From positions 1-5,869 of the forward strand of contig JASHXW010000082.1 in the NCBI GenBank assembly GCA_030043395.1: 5,869 nt of DNA. The letters run 5' to 3'. Under the pieces are notes generated by a model. That model did no database searches. It was not told where the DNA came from and saw only the letters and a list, made by a program, of their open reading frames with translations. Within the stretch, counting starts at the first letter, position 1. Every line of letters starts with the position of its first letter. Position numbers and translations under genes: made by a program. Of this stretch, positions 1 through 5,869 are shown one piece after another. The DNA is from Streptosporangiaceae bacterium (GTDB taxonomy: Bacteria > Actinomycetota > Actinomycetes > Streptosporangiales > Streptosporangiaceae).

Positions 1-375
1 GCGGCGCTCGCCGCAGCCGAGCCAGTGTGGCACGCCTGCAGTGCCCGACACCCTGGCCTGCCGCGTCAGGCGGGCCGATCTGGCCGATCCAGCCCGTACG
101 GTGGTCCGGGCTCGCTGAGCCTTCCACGCGAGGCCAGTCCCTGGCTGCAGGCCGCTCGGCACGGCCTGGCCGACCCGGTTCTCGCCGGAGCCGCCGCGCG
201 GTGCTTCGAGGCCGCCGACGCGGCGCTCGCCCGCTCGGATACACCGCCGCAGGTCAGAACCATGGTCGCCGACTTCGCCGAGCAGTACGTGTGGCGCGGC
301 CGGTGCCCGGCAGACGACGTCCTCGATTCCGTCCTAACCGCCTCTACCGCACACACTCTGGGGAGACGCTCATGA
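1..375 (+). CDS. egtA: EgtA, glutamate-cysteine ligase of ergothioneine biosynthesis (C-terminal end only, partial)
   Basis: This is the 3' end of a gene that starts outside the window; 124 codons are visible before TGA at 373-375. EgtA makes gamma-glutamylcysteine from glutamate and cysteine with ATP, the thiol donor later used by EgtB. The assignment rests on the C-terminal part, from W48 onward: it has the family's 'AARHGLADPVL' helix (about residues 51-61), then an alanine-rich helix with RCFEAAD, and the terminal 'RGRCPADD' motif near residues 98-105. Position directly before egtB supports it. The catalytic ATP-grasp-like core is not in the window. The first 40 or so residues in this frame (low-complexity, Gly/Ser/Arg/Pro-rich) do not look like the family, which usually has only a few residues between the 'EP' and the Trp before AAR-GL. 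A frameshift near 113-127 or a lineage-specific insertion could explain this. The stop overlaps the egtB start as ATGA. Confidence 0.82.
   Translation, partial: AALAAAEPVWHACSARHPGLPRQAGRSGRSSPYGGPGSLSLPREASPWLQAARHGLADPVLAGAAARCFEAADAALARSDTPPQVRTMVADFAEQYVWRGRCPADDVLDSVLTASTAHTLGRRS
360..365 (+). promoter_or_regulatory. Shine-Dalgarno site for egtB
   Basis: GGGGAG lies six bases before ATG 372, inside the last codons of egtA. It supports choosing 372 as the egtB start rather than an upstream in-frame codon. The frame is open back to 27, but that stretch is the egtA coding region read in another frame. Confidence 0.6.
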
Positions 376-1697
376 CCATCGCCGCCGAGCCCGGCACGCT
401 GCGCGACGACATCGCCACAAGGCTGATCGCAGCCAGGGAGCGAACGCACGGCCTCACCGACTGCGTCGACGACGCAGACCTGGTTCGTCAGCACTCGCCG
501 CTGATGTCCCCCCTGGTCTGGGATCTGGCCCACGTCGCCAACCAGGAGGAACTCTGGCTGCTGCGCGCCGTGGACGGCCTGGATCCGATGCACCCGGAGA
601 TCGACCCGCTGTACGACGCCTTCGAGCATCCGCGCTCGACGCGGCCGAGCTTGCCGCTGCTGCCGCCAGCCGAGGCCCGCAAGTACGCGGGCGAAGTCCG
701 TGGCCGGGTGCTCGACTTGCTCGATCAGGTCAGCTTCACCGCCGGCCCGCTGGTCGAGTCTGGCTTCGTCTTCGGCATGATCGCCCAGCACGAGCAGCAG
801 CACGACGAGACGATGCTGGCGACTCACCAGCTCAGGCAGGGGAGCGCGGTCCTGGCCGCGCCGCCCCCGGGGCCGCCGCCCGGCGACGTGCTGAGGCTGC
901 CGGCTGAGGTGCTAGTCCCTGGCGGGCCGTTCACGATGGGCACGTCGACCGAGCCGTGGGCGCTGGACAACGAGCGGCCGGCCCACGTCGTGGACGTGCT
1001 GCCGTTCTACCTGGACACGACGCCGGTCACCAACGGCGCGTACATGCACTTCGTCGCCGACGGCGGCTACTTCGAGCCGCGCCTGTGGTCGCCCGCGGGC
1101 TGGGAGCACCGGCAGAAGGCCGGCCTCACGGCTCCGTTGTTCTGGGAGCAGGGCAGCGGAGGCCAGTGGCTGCGCCGCAGGTTCGGGGTCACCGAGCGGG
1201 TACCGCCGGCGGAGCCTGTCATGCACGTGTCCTGGTACGAGGCAGACGCCTACGCCCGCTGGCTGGGCCGCCGGCTGCCGACCGAGGCCGAGTGGGAGAA
1301 GGCGGCGCGATACGACCCTGCGACTGGCCTGTCCCGCCGCTATCCGTGGGGAGACAGCGACCCGACGCCGGAGCTAGCCAACCTCGGCCAGCGGCACCTG
1401 CAGCCAGCTCCGTCCGGCTCGTATCCCGACGGCGCCGCGCCATCCGGTGCCCGCCAGCTTGTCGGTGATGTGTGGGAGTGGACGGCCAGCGACTTCCTGC
1501 CGTACCCGGGCTTTCGCGCCTGGCCGTACCGGGAGTACTCGGAGGTCTTCTTCGGCGCGGACTACAAGGTGCTGCGAGGCGGCGCATTCTCCGCTGACGC
1601 GGTCGCCTGCCGTGGGACGTTCAGAAACTGGGACTTCCCGGTCAGGCGGCAGATCTTCGCCGGCTTCCGCACCGCGCGCGATGCGGACCTGGCCTGA
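372..1697 (+). CDS. egtB: EgtB, hercynine/gamma-glutamylcysteine non-haem iron sulfoxide synthase
   Basis: EgtB uses O2 and Fe(II) to form the C-S bond between hercynine and gamma-glutamylcysteine, giving the sulfoxide conjugate; it is cytoplasmic. The product is 441 aa, close to characterised mycobacterial EgtB. The N-terminal DinB-like domain (about 15-160) carries the three iron ligands H54 (in WDLAHVANQEE), H140 and H144 (in HEQQH). The H-x3-H spacing and distance from H54 match the known enzyme (H51, H134, H138 in M. thermoresistibile). R88 and R91 correspond to the residues that bind gamma-glutamylcysteine. Q143, N419 and W420 correspond to hercynine-pocket residues, and Y378 in 'LPYPGF' to the catalytic tyrosine. 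A Pro/Gly-rich linker (about 162-172) leads to the formylglycine-enzyme-like sulfatase-modifying domain (180-436), with FTMG, RLPTEAEWEKAAR, YPWGD, GDVWEWT and VLRGGAF. Start is ATG in the ATGA overlap with egtA; stop TGA shares one base with the egtC ATG. Confidence 0.97.
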   Translation: MTIAAEPGTLRDDIATRLIAARERTHGLTDCVDDADLVRQHSPLMSPLVWDLAHVANQEELWLLRAVDGLDPMHPEIDPLYDAFEHPRSTRPSLPLLPPAEARKYAGEVRGRVLDLLDQVSFTAGPLVESGFVFGMIAQHEQQHDETMLATHQLRQGSAVLAAPPPGPPPGDVLRLPAEVLVPGGPFTMGTSTEPWALDNERPAHVVDVLPFYLDTTPVTNGAYMHFVADGGYFEPRLWSPAGWEHRQKAGLTAPLFWEQGSGGQWLRRRFGVTERVPPAEPVMHVSWYEADAYARWLGRRLPTEAEWEKAARYDPATGLSRRYPWGDSDPTPELANLGQRHLQPAPSGSYPDGAAPSGARQLVGDVWEWTASDFLPYPGFRAWPYREYSEVFFGADYKVLRGGAFSADAVACRGTFRNWDFPVRRQIFAGFRTARDADLA

Positions 1698-2611
1698 TGT
1701 GCCGCCACCTCGCCTACCTAGGCGAGCAGGTCACGATCAGGTCCGTGCTGGTCGACCCGCCGCACGGTCTCGCCGAGCAGGCGTGGCGGCCGCGCCGGCA
1801 GCGGCACGGCTCGATGAACGTGGACGGCTTCGGCGTCGGCTGGTACGCCAGCGGCGACCCGATCCCCGCCAGGTACCGGCGGGCCGGCCCGATCTGGGGC
1901 GACGAGTCGCTGCCCGACCTCGCGCGGGTCACTCGCACCGGCGCGCTGCTCGCCGCGGTGCGCAACGCGTCCTCGGGGACGGACTCTGGCGCGTCAGCCG
2001 CGGCGCCATATTCGGCAGGACCATGGCTCTTCAGCCTGAACGGGGCCCTCCTTGGCTGGTCCGCGGCGGCGGGCGCGTCGCCGGGCGGCCGACGTCTGGA
2101 TAGCCCCCGAATGGCCAGCCAGGACGAGGCGGCCGCAGCCGTCCTTAGGCTTGCCGACCGACTCCCAGCCAGCGATCTGCTCAAGCTCCAGGCGCACTGC
2201 GACACTGCGCTCATCTGGGCCATCGTGCAAGCAAGGCTCCGGGCGGGGGAGAGTGCGGGCGATGCGCTGGACGGGACCATCGCCGACATCGCGGACGCGG
2301 GCGGCACGGGCCGGTTCAACCTCCTGCTCACCGACGGCACGGTGATCGCCGCGACGGCCGCGGGAGACTCGCTGTGCTACCGGCACCGGGTCAGTGACGT
2401 GGTCGTCGCGTCCGAGCCATCCGACGACGACCCCGGCTGGATCGACGTGCCCGAGGGCAGCGTGCTCGAGGCGACCGTCGCGACGGTCGCGGTCCGGCCA
2501 CTGCGCCGCATGCCATCGCGGGCCGGCCTGCTTACCCCGGCCGGCCTGCCTGAGGCCGCGCAGGCGGCCGAGGCGGCAAGCAGCCCGAACGGGAAGGCGG
2601 TGCGGCCATGA
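1697..2611 (+). CDS. egtC: EgtC, gamma-glutamyl-hercynylcysteine sulfoxide amidohydrolase (class II glutamine amidotransferase fold)
   Basis: EgtC removes glutamate from the EgtB product, leaving hercynylcysteine sulfoxide. The protein begins MCRHLAYLG. Removal of Met would expose Cys2, the N-terminal nucleophile of Ntn-type class II amidotransferases, which fixes the start. Other family features are NVDGFGVGWY (41-50), the AAVRNASSG loop with R89 (86-94), the oxyanion segment FSLNG (112-116, N115), CDTALIWA (168-175), RFNLLLTDG (206-214) and VVVASEPSDDDP (235-246). Two things are unusual. Leu114 stands where class II amidotransferases commonly have His before the Asn-Gly. At 304 aa it is longer than mycobacterial EgtC (about 230 aa), owing to extra sequence around 121-155 and an Ala-rich tail after about residue 268. 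It sits between egtB (one shared base, TGATG) and egtD (four-base ATGA overlap), which leaves little doubt about the function. Confidence 0.94.
   Translation: MCRHLAYLGEQVTIRSVLVDPPHGLAEQAWRPRRQRHGSMNVDGFGVGWYASGDPIPARYRRAGPIWGDESLPDLARVTRTGALLAAVRNASSGTDSGASAAAPYSAGPWLFSLNGALLGWSAAAGASPGGRRLDSPRMASQDEAAAAVLRLADRLPASDLLKLQAHCDTALIWAIVQARLRAGESAGDALDGTIADIADAGGTGRFNLLLTDGTVIAATAAGDSLCYRHRVSDVVVASEPSDDDPGWIDVPEGSVLEATVATVAVRPLRRMPSRAGLLTPAGLPEAAQAAEAASSPNGKAVRP
2591..2597 (+). promoter_or_regulatory. Probable ribosome binding site for egtD
   Basis: The purine-rich GGGAAGG lies ten bases before ATG 2608, within the last codons of egtC. The spacing is slightly long, so coupling to egtC termination probably also contributes to initiation. 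Confidence 0.4.
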
Positions 2612-3579
2612 CGAGCATCGAGATCGACCGGAGACTGCCTGAGCAGTTCTTCGAGGCGTCCCTGCGCGCCGACGTGCTGGCCGGACTGACGGCCACGCCC
2701 AAGTCCCTGCCGCCGAAGTGGTTCTACGACGAGCGGGGCAGCGAGCTATTCGACAAGATCACCATGCTCGACGAGTACTACCCGACCCGTGCCGAGCGGG
2801 AAATCCTGGCCGCCAGGGCCAGCGAGATAGCCGCCCAGTCCCAGGCCAGCACCTTGGTCGAGCTGGGCTCCGGATCCGCGGACAAGACCAGGCTGCTGCT
2901 CGACGCCATGCACTCCACCGGATCGCTCGCCGAGTACGTGCCTGTGGACGTCAGCGAGTCCGCCCTGATGACCGCAGCCACCAGGATGCTCGAGCGCTAT
3001 CCGGCCATGCGGGTGCGACCGGTGCTGTCTGACTTCACCGAGCATCTGGGGCTTCCTGATTCCCGCCGCACGCGGCTGGTCGCGTTCCTGGGCGGCACCA
3101 TCGGCAACCTGCTGCCCGAAGAGCGTGCCGAGTTCCTCGCCAGCCTGCGCGCCGCGCTGCGGGACGGTGACGCGCTGCTGCTCGGCACCGACCTGGTCAA
3201 GGACCCGGCGACCTTGGTCGCGGCCTACGATGACGCCGCTGGCGTCACCGCCGAGTTCAACAAGAACATCCTGCGCGTGCTGAACGCCGAGCTCGGCGGC
3301 AACTTCGACGTGGACGAATTCGATCATGTTGCGCTCTGGGACTCCGCGAACGAGTGGATCGAGATGCGGCTGCGGTCGGCGCGCGAGCAGACCGTGACCC
3401 TGGCTGCGATCGGCCTGACCGTGCCGTTCACTGCGGGCGAGGAGATGCGGACCGAGATCTCGGCCAAGTTCCGTCGCGAGGGAATCACCGCCGAGCTGGA
3501 GAATGCGCGGATGGACCTGCGCAGCTGGTGGACCGACTCCCAAGGGCGCTACGCCCTCTCCTTGTCCGTGCCCCGCTAG
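2608..3579 (+). CDS. egtD: EgtD, L-histidine N-alpha-methyltransferase
   Basis: EgtD transfers three methyl groups from S-adenosylmethionine to the alpha-amine of histidine, giving hercynine, the first committed intermediate. The 323-aa length matches M. smegmatis EgtD (321 aa), with residues offset by one. The N-terminal part has PPKWFYDERGSELFD (35-49) and EYYPTRAE (56-63). The SAM site is VELGSGSADKT (84-94), with D114 in VPVDVSE and D142-F143. GGTIGNLLP (162-170) supplies G162 and N167. The histidine pocket residues of the M. smegmatis enzyme (Y56, N166, Y206, E282, S284) are all present as Y57, N167, Y207, E283 and S285, which separates EgtD from generic DUF2260/methyltransferase relatives. 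ATG overlaps the egtC stop (ATGA); stop TAG is at 3577-3579. It is the last recognisable egt gene in the window. Confidence 0.97.
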   Translation: MTSIEIDRRLPEQFFEASLRADVLAGLTATPKSLPPKWFYDERGSELFDKITMLDEYYPTRAEREILAARASEIAAQSQASTLVELGSGSADKTRLLLDAMHSTGSLAEYVPVDVSESALMTAATRMLERYPAMRVRPVLSDFTEHLGLPDSRRTRLVAFLGGTIGNLLPEERAEFLASLRAALRDGDALLLGTDLVKDPATLVAAYDDAAGVTAEFNKNILRVLNAELGGNFDVDEFDHVALWDSANEWIEMRLRSAREQTVTLAAIGLTVPFTAGEEMRTEISAKFRREGITAELENARMDLRSWWTDSQGRYALSLSVPR

Positions 3580-3606
3580 GTTCGCTCGCCTTGTGCGTGA
3601 ACCTGG
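3576..3606 (+). terminator. Inverted repeat at the egtD stop codon, candidate terminator or attenuator
   Basis: Bases 3576-3585 can pair with 3597-3606 in a 10-bp stem with two G-U pairs (core AGGTTC/GAACCT) around an 11-base loop. The stem begins one base before the egtD TAG codon. No T-run follows, so it is not a classical intrinsic terminator, although actinobacterial terminators often lack the T-run. It could end or weaken the egt transcript before the next gene, or be chance in GC-rich DNA. The rest of the 52-base spacer, up to 3631, shows no clear promoter. Confidence 0.35.
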
Positions 3607-3631
3607 GCGCCGCCTCGAGCGTCGATTCGGC

Positions 3632-5869
3632 ATGCGCCCTCATCTAGTTCGGCGAGCAGCCGCTGTTGCGGCGCTCACTGCCGCGCTCGTGACCACTACC
3701 GCCTGGCCCGGCGCCGCCAGGACGGCGCTCACGCCGGCTACGCCGGCCGCCGCGAAGCCAGGCACGATCACGACAGTGGCTGGCGGGCCAGGCGGCCCCG
3801 GTCCGGCAGCGCGTGTTGCCTTGGGAGACCAGTGCGCGGCGACGTTCCACGACGGCTACCTGTACCTGGCCGGCCAGGTTGTCGGCCCCAATGCCTTCCT
3901 CTCCCTCAGCCAGTCCGCGGACGATGTGGTGCGGCGGATCGGACTTCGGACCGGCTCGCTGACCAACCTCGCCGGCGCCGACAGCAACGGCTTCACGCCC
4001 GATGGCGCCATCGCATCTGGCGGCGAGCTCGGCTCCGTGTGCGGCCTGGCCGTCGACCGCAACGGCAACCTGCTGCTGTCCGACGGAGATGTCTTCAACA
4101 GCTACAACGGCCCGTCCGTCGGTAATAACAGGGTCCGCGTCATCGCAGCCCGCGACGGAACCTTCTACGGCCAGCCCATGACCACCGGGCACATCTACAC
4201 CATTGCGGGAACGGGAGCGTTCGGCTTCTCGGGCGACGGCGGCCCGGCCACCGGCGCCGATCTCGACGGGCCGACCGGGCTGGCCGTCGATAGCGCGGGG
4301 AACGTGATCGTCGCCGACTCCGGCAACGACCGCATCAGGGTCATCGCCGAGCGCTCCGGCACCTACTACGGGGTCGCGATGACCGCCGGAGACATCTACA
4401 CAGTCGCAGGCGGCGGGACCAGTTACGGCGACGGCGGGCCGGCTACCCAAGCCAGCCTCGCCCTGGATCCGGACAGCTCGGAAGGCCCGGTGATTCCAGA
4501 CTCGGGGGTCAGGATCGATCACGACGGCAACCTGGTGATCACCGACACCTTCGACAACACCATCAGGGTGATTGCCGCGACGACGGGCACGTTCTATGGC
4601 CAGGCGATGACATCGGGCCACATCTATACCATCGCCGGCTCGGGCAGCTCAGGCGAGCCCGATAACGGCCAGCGTGCGCTCTCGGCGGACCTCGACGCGC
4701 CGAGCGGAATCGCCATCGACGCCAGCGGGAACGTCGTGATCGCCGACAGCTACCGCCTGTCACTGCTCGCGGTCCGCTCGGGCACGTTCTACGGCGAGAA
4801 GATGAAGGCCGGGCACATCTACCTCTTGCCGGCCTGCCAACATCCGTTCGCGCCGTCGGTCGACAGCGCGGGAAACGTGATCACCGCCTGCGACTTCCGC
4901 AGGTACGCGAGGGTCCTGGTGATCGCAGGGAAGGCGGGCCGTTACTACGGCATGGCGATGGTGCCCGGCCACCGATACTTCCTCGAAGCTAACGGGGTCT
5001 ACTCCGGAGAAGGCGGCCCCGCGACTAGCGCGACGATAGCTCCCGCCGCAGTGCAGCCCGACGGCTCGGGGAATCTGGTGATCGCCGACTTCCGTGACTT
5101 GCGGGTGCTCGTCGTGGCTGGCAAGTCGGGTCATGCATATGGCAGGGCCGTGACAGCCGGGCACATCTACACGGTCGGCGGCGACGGCAGTGCGCCCGGC
5201 GGTCCGCCGCCGGATGGCGTGCGCGCGACCAGCGTGGCGCTCGATCCAGCCGACGTCGTCGTCGACCGGGACGGGAACCTGGTCGTCGCCGACCCGAACA
5301 CCCACATCGATAACGGCATCCAGCGCGGCGCTCTGCTCGTGATCGCCAGGCGCGCCGGCACCTTCTACGGCATGCGGATGAGGGCCGGAGATATCTACGT
5401 CATAGCCGATGGCGGGAACTCCGAGGCCAACGGCGTTCCTGCGACAGACGCGGATGGCGCACCGACAAGCCTCGCTGTCGACAGGTGGGGCAACCTCGTC
5501 GTCGCCACCGATCTGTCGTACAGTCTCTACCCGCGGCTGGTCCGGGTGGTGGCCGCCCGCACCGGCACCTTCTACGGATGGCACATGCGTGCCGGGCACA
5601 TCTACACGATCGCCGGAGTTCACCGGGGCGGCTCGCAGGCCAACGGCGTTCCAGCGCGCGAGGAAAGGCTTAACCCGGCCGGCGTCGCGATCGACAACTC
5701 GGGCAACGTGCTCGTCGCCACGTCCGAGAGGCTCCAGGTCATCGCCAGCGCCTCGGGCACCTTCTACGGCCAGCAGATGACGGCAGGCGACATCTACACG
5801 CTTGGCGGTCGCGGAAAGTCCTTCGTGAACGGCCAGCCAGCCATTACGGCATCCTTCTCTCCCAGCAGC
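3632..5869 (+). CDS. Predicted exported NHL-repeat (beta-propeller type) protein, 3' end beyond window
   Basis: One frame stays open from ATG 3632 to the window edge (746 codons, no stop), so the gene is 3' partial. The N-terminus looks like a Sec signal peptide: basic start (R2, R7, R8), hydrophobic Ala/Leu/Val core (about 9-25), and candidate cleavage after A29, A32 or A41. After it come GTITTVAGG and a chain of NHL-like units with a core such as GLAVDSAGNVIVADSGNDRI, often preceded by GDGGPAT. Each unit also has a GTFYG-x-x-M-x-x-G-H/D-I-Y-T-I-x-G motif. Such repeats form beta-propeller blades used for binding, mostly outside the cell; no catalytic domain is visible. Four cysteines (C68, C137, C402, C420) could form disulphides. 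The start is uncertain: neither ATG 3632 nor an in-frame GTG at 3593 has a good Shine-Dalgarno site. ATG is preferred because the basic-then-hydrophobic signal follows directly. It is co-directional with egtD, but no functional link is evident. Confidence 0.85.
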   Translation, partial: MRPHLVRRAAAVAALTAALVTTTAWPGAARTALTPATPAAAKPGTITTVAGGPGGPGPAARVALGDQCAATFHDGYLYLAGQVVGPNAFLSLSQSADDVVRRIGLRTGSLTNLAGADSNGFTPDGAIASGGELGSVCGLAVDRNGNLLLSDGDVFNSYNGPSVGNNRVRVIAARDGTFYGQPMTTGHIYTIAGTGAFGFSGDGGPATGADLDGPTGLAVDSAGNVIVADSGNDRIRVIAERSGTYYGVAMTAGDIYTVAGGGTSYGDGGPATQASLALDPDSSEGPVIPDSGVRIDHDGNLVITDTFDNTIRVIAATTGTFYGQAMTSGHIYTIAGSGSSGEPDNGQRALSADLDAPSGIAIDASGNVVIADSYRLSLLAVRSGTFYGEKMKAGHIYLLPACQHPFAPSVDSAGNVITACDFRRYARVLVIAGKAGRYYGMAMVPGHRYFLEANGVYSGEGGPATSATIAPAAVQPDGSGNLVIADFRDLRVLVVAGKSGHAYGRAVTAGHIYTVGGDGSAPGGPPPDGVRATSVALDPADVVVDRDGNLVVADPNTHIDNGIQRGALLVIARRAGTFYGMRMRAGDIYVIADGGNSEANGVPATDADGAPTSLAVDRWGNLVVATDLSYSLYPRLVRVVAARTGTFYGWHMRAGHIYTIAGVHRGGSQANGVPAREERLNPAGVAIDNSGNVLVATSERLQVIASASGTFYGQQMTAGDIYTLGGRGKSFVNGQPAITASFSPSS
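4037..5809 (+). repeat. Nine diverged NHL-like coding repeats with a GTFYG/IYTIAG signature
   Basis: Within the exported protein the signature motif begins at residues 176, 243, 319, 384, 436, 500, 576, 645 and 709 (nucleotides 4157, 4358, 4586, 4781, 4937, 5129, 5357, 5564 and 5756). Spacing is 67, 76, 65, 52, 64, 76, 69 and 64 residues. Units 1-3 and 7-9 keep GTFYG or GTYYG. Units 4-6 are degenerate: the IYTIAG part of unit 4 has become IYLLPA, and units 5 and 6 read GRYYG and GHAYG. The repeats are similar in protein but clearly diverged in DNA, so this is an old internal amplification rather than a fresh tandem duplication. The series may continue past the window. Confidence 0.85.

Noticed and set aside
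27..371. Upstream extension of the egtB frame to ATG 27
   Set aside because: The added 115 residues are Arg/Pro/Gly-rich out-of-frame egtA sequence. ATG 372 has a good Shine-Dalgarno site, an ATGA overlap and the right protein length.
66..827. 253-codon minus-strand open frame opposite egtA and egtB
   Set aside because: It runs antisense across two genes supported by conserved motifs and shows no recognisable domain.
2746..3633. 295-codon minus-strand open frame opposite egtD
   Set aside because: egtD on the plus strand has every catalytic residue of the family; the antisense product resembles no family I recognise.
3644..4621. 325-codon minus-strand open frame opposite the exported repeat gene
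   Set aside because: It is a shadow of the plus-strand coding sequence. Its recurring DGD/GVGDDH-like peptides are the antisense image of the NHL repeats, and the plus frame has a signal peptide and a recognisable family.
4760..5623. 287-codon minus-strand open frame with repetitive VDVPG/AVEGAGA peptides
   Set aside because: The repetition comes from the opposite-strand NHL units (the reverse complement of the GTFYG and GN-LVVAD coding); high GC leaves antisense frames open.
4157..5809. Possible CRISPR or non-coding tandem repeat array, because short words such as 'acatctacac' recur
   Set aside because: The recurrences are in one reading frame, unevenly spaced (about 156-228 bases) and diverged at synonymous sites, as expected for protein repeats.

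Overview
The window is very GC-rich, with a strong preference for G or C at third codon positions and genes overlapping by one to four bases. Its gene content is typical of the high-GC Actinomycetota. I cannot place it to genus from sequence alone.

Bases 1-3579 hold an ergothioneine biosynthesis operon on the plus strand, in the order egtA (3' end only), egtB, egtC, egtD. Each junction is an overlap (ATGA, TGATG, ATGA), so the four genes look translationally coupled and co-transcribed from a promoter upstream of the window. In the known pathway EgtD trimethylates histidine to hercynine and EgtA makes gamma-glutamylcysteine. EgtB joins the two with O2 at a non-haem iron centre, and EgtC removes the glutamate to leave the hercynyl-cysteine sulfoxide. 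The last enzyme, the PLP-dependent C-S lyase EgtE, is not encoded in this window. The active-site residues of EgtB and EgtD are all visible. EgtC shows one substitution worth checking, and the upstream part of the egtA fragment does not read like the family, possibly because of a frameshift.

Bases 3580-3631 are a short spacer. A 10-bp imperfect inverted repeat starts at the egtD stop codon and may end or attenuate the egt transcript.

Bases 3632-5869 are one open frame running off the right edge, with at least 746 codons. It encodes a predicted exported protein with an N-terminal signal peptide and nine NHL-like (beta-propeller type) repeats. Each repeat carries an accessory motif of the form GTFYG-x-x-M-x-x-G-H/D-I-Y-T-I-x-G. 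Its function is unknown and nothing ties it to ergothioneine beyond position. There are no RNA genes, mobile elements or CRISPR arrays that I can support. The long minus-strand open frames are shadows of high-GC coding sequence.
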